Source of the DNA: DUQX01 sp050948825
Lineage (GTDB): Bacteria; Bacillota; Dethiobacteria; DTU022; UBA8154
DNA length: 64,000 nucleotides
Reading direction: 5' to 3'
Assembly (NCBI GenBank): GCA_050948825.1
Contig: JBMNEO010000004.1
Coordinates: forward strand, 1 to 64,000
The translations under genes and the position numbers were made by a program. A model generated the notes under the pieces. That model saw nothing but the letters and a program-made list of their open reading frames with translations. It did no database searches and was not told the DNA's origin. Below, piece by piece: positions 60,285 to 64,000 of the stretch (positions within the stretch are counted from its first letter, which is position 1; every line of letters begins with the position of its first letter).

Positions 60285-60551
60285 TTAATCAATCATTGGT
60301 TCAACTGATTGTGCTATTTCTAGAGTAGTTTCAACAGAGATATTGCCGCTTAAATCGAATTGCTTATCCCCCCAAAGCCAGGTAATTTGGATAATGCCGT
60401 AACGCATTTCGGCAATCATGTACTCGATCCCACCGCTGCGATAAAAGAATACATCTGGATCATCATCGTCGAAGCTTTTTCCGGAAACCCCGTTTCCAGG
60501 GGTGTCTTGCTGTATAAAGACCAAATCGGAGCCATCGAGGTTTAGGTCCAT
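60285..60551 (-). CDS. DUF4367-like protein, possibly truncated
   Basis: 88 residues. The C-terminal half (IIQITWLWGDKQFDLSGNIS then VETTLEIAQSVEPM) matches the DUF4367 pattern, an extracytoplasmic beta-rich domain usually at the C-terminus of longer anti-sigma-like membrane proteins; there is no signal peptide or membrane segment here. Probably the remaining end of such a gene, downstream of the lipoprotein gene on the same strand. Confidence 0.5.
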   Translation of the reverse strand: MDLNLDGSDLVFIQQDTPGNGVSGKSFDDDDPDVFFYRSGGIEYMIAEMRYGIIQITWLWGDKQFDLSGNISVETTLEIAQSVEPMID

Positions 60552-60631
60552 AATGATTATCCAAAGAATATCATATAAATACAGTCATATTTCAAAATCC
60601 GGAAAAACTGCCACTTGGTTTATGTAACAAA

Positions 60632-61102
60632 TTACATTTTCTGTAGTTCGATTAATTCCGTTTTATTGTCCCAATTAATCAATAAGTTCACTTTATTACT
60701 CATTTCTGAAATAGTAGTATTATTAATTTGCCCTTTACTAATAATAGCTTCTAAAGGCATAATTGGGCCAGTTGTTTCTCCTAAAGATATTTTTATTTTT
60801 GTAGGAACCTTGCTATCTCCTTTAAAAATTAGACTTTCATTGCCTGTACTATCCGAAATAGCTACAGCATCCTTATGTAACCAGTCTAACTGATAAGATA
60901 AGCTGTTAATATTTATATTTTTTGTATCTTCTTTATTGTACATAATTTCAATTAGGTAAAATATTTGCTGATCTTTAATATCTTTTACTATAAAATTAGC
61001 GTCCCAATACTCTCCACTACCTGAAAAATTAGTTTCAGCACTAGAAAGATTGCAACCTATCAAAAATAATAAAAAGAATAGAAAAATACCATATCTTTTC
61101 AA
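60632..61102 (-). CDS. Putative lipoprotein
   Basis: 156 residues. Signal peptide MKRYGIFLFFLLFLIGC with lipobox LIGC (Cys 17), then a beta-rich, AT-rich-coded domain (NFSGSGEYWDANFIVKDIKD, GTGxN-like repeats) I do not recognise. The base composition is lower in GC than the neighbours, which suggests transfer. Starts behind a run with GGAGGG. Confidence 0.65.
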   Translation of the reverse strand: MKRYGIFLFFLLFLIGCNLSSAETNFSGSGEYWDANFIVKDIKDQQIFYLIEIMYNKEDTKNININSLSYQLDWLHKDAVAISDSTGNESLIFKGDSKVPTKIKISLGETTGPIMPLEAIISKGQINNTTISEMSNKVNLLINWDNKTELIELQKM

Positions 61103-61160
61103 TTTTTTCTACCCTCCATCCAAAATACATTCATTAGATTAATTACTACTTGACAATACA

Positions 61161-61210
61161 ATAGATAAAGAGGTATTCAACGCGATATTAAAAAATACCT
61201 CTTTATCTAT
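61161..61210. repeat. Perfect 17-base inverted repeat
   Basis: ATAGATAAAGAGGTATT (61161-61177) and AATACCTCTTTATCTAT (61194-61210) are exact complements around 16 bases, between two minus-strand genes. No T-run follows on the minus strand. Confidence 0.85.
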
Positions 61211-61247
61211 GTTTAAAGATATTCTATTAATAATTTATTATTATTAT

Positions 61248-62029
61248 TTAACTCCAAGGAAATGCAAAGGAATTCCAGCCGAGACCAACATCCTCAGTTT
61301 GGCCTACGTTTCCCCATAATAATTGTATAGTAGTATTTGATGTACAATACCCCATGGAACTAAGTAGAAGAGAATAAATATTGGGAGAGTATAAATAGCC
61401 AGCAGCACCGCTAGTCCTATTCTCCAACCACCAAGTAGAATAATTGTTTCTGCGATAATTTTCAAAAATGTCTCTAGCATCTCTTTGCGCTGCGAGAACA
61501 TCAATTCGTGCAACCCCATCAAGTACTTGTGAACTGGTCCAATAAAAATTAAAATCGTACAATTTATAGTCATAAAAACCTTCATAATGAAAATCTTGAT
61601 TTGGTTGTTTCCATGCCTTTAATGAGATAGTACATGTAATTGGTCTACCACTGGAAATCCATGATTCATTCTTTGTATTCGTAGATAGAATTGCTTGATT
61701 ACCAACATTTAGATGCGAATCTAGACGCGAATCATCTTCTCCAATTATTATTTCTGAGTATACTTTTACTGGTTGCTGATATGACTTTCTTATAGTATCT
61801 ATATCTCCGATTAAATCAAGCGTTACTTCTCTATTATACTCTTCTGAATAATTTATATTTGATTTTTTTAGATTATTATTAATTTGAGATTCGATTTCAC
61901 TTCTTAAGCCTTTATTTTGTTCTAGCAACTTTTCATCAGATACATAGAATTGATTTTGAGCAAATGCAACTGACACAAAACTAAACACCACTATAAAACA
62001 CAATAAAAAGGATATTTGTTTTTTTACAT
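61248..62029 (-). CDS. Secreted protein of unknown function, start codon disrupted
   Basis: About 260 residues. After AAAGGAG the minus strand has ATG TAA, but one base added gives Met-Leu-Lys-Lys-Gln and then a perfect signal peptide ISFLLCFIVVFSFVSVAFAQ, followed by a mature domain rich in Asn and Tyr (LDSHLNVGNQAILSTNTKNE, GFYDYKLYDFNFYWTSSQVL, DARDIFENYRRNNYSTWWLE) that I do not recognise. As it stands, the frame is open upstream only into the agrD-like peptide, which it therefore extends. Low GC content suggests recent transfer. Confidence 0.6.
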
Positions 62030-62075
62030 TATTACTGTACTCCTTTAATGAAATTTTTTTGTATTCACATTTATT

Positions 62076-62216
62076 TTGATTAAGTTCCCCCGGCAGCTTT
62101 GGACTATAAAACCACCCCACGCACATGGGCGAGGCCACACCCAACGTCCCGACAAAAACCAACAGCGATCCTAGCACCCCGACTAAATTCCCCAGTCTGA
62201 CTTTCAATTGGATCAC
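62076..62216 (-). CDS. agrD: AgrD-type cyclic lactone autoinducer peptide
   Basis: About 47 residues: amphipathic N-terminal helix (MIQLKVRLGNLVGVLGSLLV), then FVGTLGVASPMCVGWF and the conserved acidic, proline-containing tail YSPKLPGEL. In this family the cysteine forms a thiolactone with a residue four places on (here probably Cys-Val-Gly-Trp-Phe). There is no stop after the tail: the frame continues into the secreted-protein gene. GGGGTGATCC precedes the ATG. Confidence 0.75.
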
Positions 62217-62282
62217 CCCTTTGAATATTTTTTAAATTTTACCATGAGATTTTTTGAAATAGTTAATTTTGGAATGAAAGTG

Positions 62283-62432
62283 TCATTTTGGGGAACGAAA
62301 TGACCCAATTTTTTCTATTAATTCGTCTGCTTTGTTTACTAAGATCTTTCCGGGGTAAGTGAGCATAAAGCTTTGTATGGATATTCCAAATCCAATGGCA
62401 AGCAGAAAGCCGACCCAGATTTCGCTGCCCAT
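62283..62432 (-). CDS. Small membrane open frame between agrB and agrD remnants
   Basis: 49 codons from ATG 62432: EIWVGFLLAIGFGISIQSFM then TYPGKILVNKADELIEKIGS. One membrane segment and a charged tail, but no ribosome site. It may be the C-terminal end of a gene whose front was deleted together with the rest of agrB. Confidence 0.35.
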   Translation of the reverse strand: MGSEIWVGFLLAIGFGISIQSFMLTYPGKILVNKADELIEKIGSFRSPK

Positions 62433-62611
62433 GAGGGCGATCCTCTGTTAAAGCTTGAACAGTGGGCTCCCCCCGTAAAAAATCTCAGGAAAAGAGCGGA
62501 AAGCATGATCATCGCCGTATAAATTGCCGTCCCAAATAGGGAGGAAACCAACAAAGTCAGGGCCAGTTCTATTGTTATGCCCAGGACGATGCTCAGGCCA
62601 GGGGAAACCAC
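62433..62611 (-). pseudogene. agrB: Truncated AgrB-type processing protease
   Basis: AgrB is the membrane protease that processes AgrD. The minus strand reads LVSSLFGTAIYTAMIMLSAL then FLRFFTGGAHCSSFNR, the first membrane segments and the catalytic His (GGAH). Seven residues after the His, where the catalytic Cys belongs, the sequence changes (Gly) and family similarity ends, so the protein is cut exactly before its active-site cysteine. Confidence 0.7.
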
Positions 62612-62668
62612 GGGGACGGTTCTGGTTTATCTGGTTTATCCCTCAAACAGCGAGAACCGTCCCCGTGG
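62608..62668. repeat. Perfect 16-base inverted repeat
   Basis: CCACGGGGACGGTTCT (62608-62623) and AGAACCGTCCCCGTGG (62653-62668) are exact complements; the loop has CTGGTTTAT twice in tandem. GGGACGGTTCT-type palindromes are often dispersed in Clostridia; here it marks the join of agrB and a response-regulator fragment. Confidence 0.8.
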
Positions 62669-62757
62669 CTCCCTAAAGGAGGCTATGGAGCTCTACGCGG
62701 CGGATTATATAACTAAACCTCTTCATGTGGAGCGCTTTAAAGAAACACTCAACCACT
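62669..62757 (+). pseudogene. Fragment of a response-regulator receiver domain
   Basis: Reads LKEAMELYAADYITKPLHVE then RFKETLNHY: the end of a receiver domain with the conserved Lys-Pro of beta5 (TKP), close to LytTR/AgrA-type regulators. Cut on the left by the inverted repeat and on the right by IS200-type hairpins. Confidence 0.6.
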
Positions 62758-63150
62758 ACCGGCTAAAGCCGGTAGGTTGGCCTGCTGCTAAAGCAGCCTA
62801 AAGTTATTCCAAAGTGAAATTATCTGATCTTTGATTCTCTTCAATGTCTTGATGCTGGATATATTCCATTATTACTTCATCAGTCACATTTCCACTACTT
62901 GCTGCAAAATATCCTCTTGCCCAAAGATGCTGCCCCCCAAAACTGCTTGTTCAACTCTTTATTCTCCATTAGTAATTTCCGGGAACTGTAGCCTTTTATA
63001 TACTGAACTAACTTACCTTACTGACAAATACGGTGGTGCTGATACTAAAAGATGGACATGATCTTTGGAAACGTGACCTGCTAATATCTCTACTTCGTTA
63101 TTCTTACAAACCATTCTAACAAGTTCTCTTACCCTTTTCTGCTATTCTCT
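62757..63150 (-). mobile_element. tnpA: Degenerate IS200/IS605-type element (tnpA relic with end hairpins)
   Basis: The minus strand reads HVSKDHVHLLVSAPPYLSV (the HUH motif HVH), then, with frame changes near 63030 and 62937, KLVQYIKGYSSRKLLMENKE and GGQHLWARGYFAASSGNVTD then EVIMEYIQHQ (the catalytic Tyr region), stop at 62814. Between the stop and 62757 lie two hairpins with TAAA loops (TACCGGC-TAAA-GCCGGTA and GCTGC-TAAA-GCAGC), as at IS200 ends. The N-terminus is missing. Confidence 0.75.
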
Positions 63151-63153
63151 TCA

Positions 63154-63276
63154 TTAGTTTCGGAGGTCAATAACCGGCCTGCATTTTCCCCTGTCAATTG
63201 CTTCACGTGCAGTCTCGCGACCACCCTCGCATAACTCGGGGCCGTGATGGTTAGCTACTCCCTTCACGTAGGTCTA
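63154..63276 (-). pseudogene. Group II intron-associated conserved peptide fragment
   Basis: Reads YVKGVANHHGPELCEGGRET then AREAIDRGKCRPVIDLRN and stop. The pattern GVANHxGPExCxGGRExxxEAxxxG is familiar from the region upstream of group II intron reverse transcriptases (or related elements), but no reverse transcriptase or intron domain V is visible. Fragment only. Confidence 0.4.
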
Positions 63277-63350
63277 TTTCATCCCCTTCTCTATGCCGAT
63301 TTATCCCGCTTTCGAACCATCCCCCTGGATCGCCTTCTAATTTAAACTAA

Positions 63351-63575
63351 CTAATTATTATTTCCCTTAAGTAATGAGTGATTTATAATCCAGTAAATAA
63401 ACATACCTAGTATCGGCAATGAAAAAAGATATAGAAGCCCATATAAACCGGCGAAAGATATAAAGAAGATTCTTTGTATTTTTATTGCATCGCGATAAAC
63501 AATAACAGTAAGAGCAAAATGAACAGAAACAACTACTATTCCCCAAAACCAGAGTAAAAATACCAACAATACCAT
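63351..63575 (-). CDS. Small membrane protein
   Basis: 74 residues from ATG 63575 behind GGAGGG. Two to three hydrophobic segments (VLLVFLLWFWGIVVVSVHFA, then IFFISFAGLYGLLYLFSLPI). Not recognised. Stands between the intron-type fragment and the IS66 fragment. Confidence 0.5.
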   Translation of the reverse strand: MVLLVFLLWFWGIVVVSVHFALTVIVYRDAIKIQRIFFISFAGLYGLLYLFSLPILGMFIYWIINHSLLKGNNN

Positions 63576-63743
63576 GGTAAATTCCCTCCACAAATTAATT
63601 TTATGTAACTGTTCAGCCTAAAAAATAATTTTCATTCTGTGCAAATATGGTAATAATTTTCAAACGTTCCCCATATTTTTATGATAACATTATAACATGG
63701 TAAGAACAACGTCTACACCGAATTTTATGGCATCTAAAACCTC

Positions 63744-64000
63744 ATGAAATATGAGCAATTCCTGGAGGTATACAATACTGACCCGAAGGCGACGTATGAA
63801 CTTTTTTTGAGCATATTGAAGGTAAACGCTTTGCTGTTAGAGCGAACAGAACAACTGGAAAAACGGGTTCAGGAATTAGAAGCTCAGCTTAATATAAACC
63901 AATCGCAATAGTAGTAAGCCTCCTTCTGTCGATGAATTTATCAAACCTAAGAGTCAGCGTAAAAAAAGCGGTAAACCATCGGGCGGACAAAAAGGGGCCA
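63744..64000 (+). mobile_element. IS66-family transposase, N-terminal part, frameshifted, runs off window
   Basis: The ATG at 63744 starts KYEQFLEVYNTDPKATYELF, then a coiled coil VNALLLERTEQLEKRVQELE and stops at 63909. Adding one base near 63908 continues NSSKPPSVDEFIKPKSQRKK then SGKPSGGQKG, the unmistakable IS66 TnpC motif (NSSxxSKPPSxD and GGQxG). The rest is beyond the window. Confidence 0.8.

Noticed and set aside
1..64000. CRISPR array
   Set aside because: No regularly spaced direct repeats of 25-40 bases with unique spacers were seen; the only short tandem repeat (29919-29956) has a 10-base period and no spacers.

Overview
The window looks like a chromosomal segment of an anaerobic, low-to-medium-GC Gram-positive bacterium of the Clostridia (Bacillota). 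Supporting signs are AGGAGG-type ribosome sites with frequent TTG and GTG starts, consensus sigma-A promoters, an S-layer-homology relic, an Agr-type peptide remnant, the greA-lysS pair, convergent holA/rpsT, a stand-alone mreB-like gene, FeoAB iron uptake, an oxalate/formate-type transporter and a molybdenum hydroxylase. A selenium-type YedE membrane protein suggests selenium use. I cannot name the species.

Layout. 1-7.8 kb is a decayed defence island: type III res (intact as far as seen), a twice-frameshifted mod, a DUF4258/YgiT toxin-antitoxin pair, a helicase/DUF4391 relic, several XRE regulators (two fused head to head), an antitoxin with a frameshifted RelE toxin, an ImmA gene joined tail to tail to an sce7726 fragment, and a scar joining the start of a DUF1156 methylase to what looks like the end of a DUF499 ATPase. 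7.8-13.4 kb holds an M20 amidohydrolase, dinB (with a 60-base ghost of a second dinB upstream), an SLH relic, an OFA-family transporter and an mreB homologue. 13.4-18 kb (minus) is a surface-polysaccharide sugar-nucleotide cluster. 18-24.6 kb has a hydrolase, an AbiEii/DUF6922 pair, an ArsR-controlled ABC exporter and feoAB. 24.8-27 kb has a DUF4280 gene whose only interruption is an in-frame TGA at a family cysteine position, next to yedE and a TusA-like gene.

27-33.4 kb carries tRNA-Pro(CGG), a CooT-like nickel protein, a regulator with two COG5322-type dehydrogenase/acyl-ACP-reductase-like genes, and greA-lysS. 33.5-45.4 kb is a glucan metabolism region (ROK glucokinase, sigma/anti-sigma pair, three GH57 enzymes and DUF4912), then holA and rpsT. 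45.5-55.5 kb has a benzoate-CoA-ligase-like enzyme, small membrane and zinc-finger proteins, a LarA-like protein, and a MarR gene beside a three-subunit molybdenum hydroxylase. 55.9-58.8 kb is a copper resistance operon (csoR-copA-copZ) with copA frameshifted at the CPC motif and copZ fused in frame. 59-64 kb is a mobile-element graveyard: a broken transposase, an agrBD relic, an IS200-like and an IS66-like fragment, and a group II intron-associated fragment.

Two themes recur. First, at least seven reading frames are broken by what look like single-base indels, mostly deletions; this is either real decay or a sequencing/assembly artefact, and I cannot tell which. Second, several intergenic regions hold long, self-consistent RNA-like folds (33.44-33.52, 39.99-40.12 and 54.89-55.00 kb) that I cannot assign to a known family.
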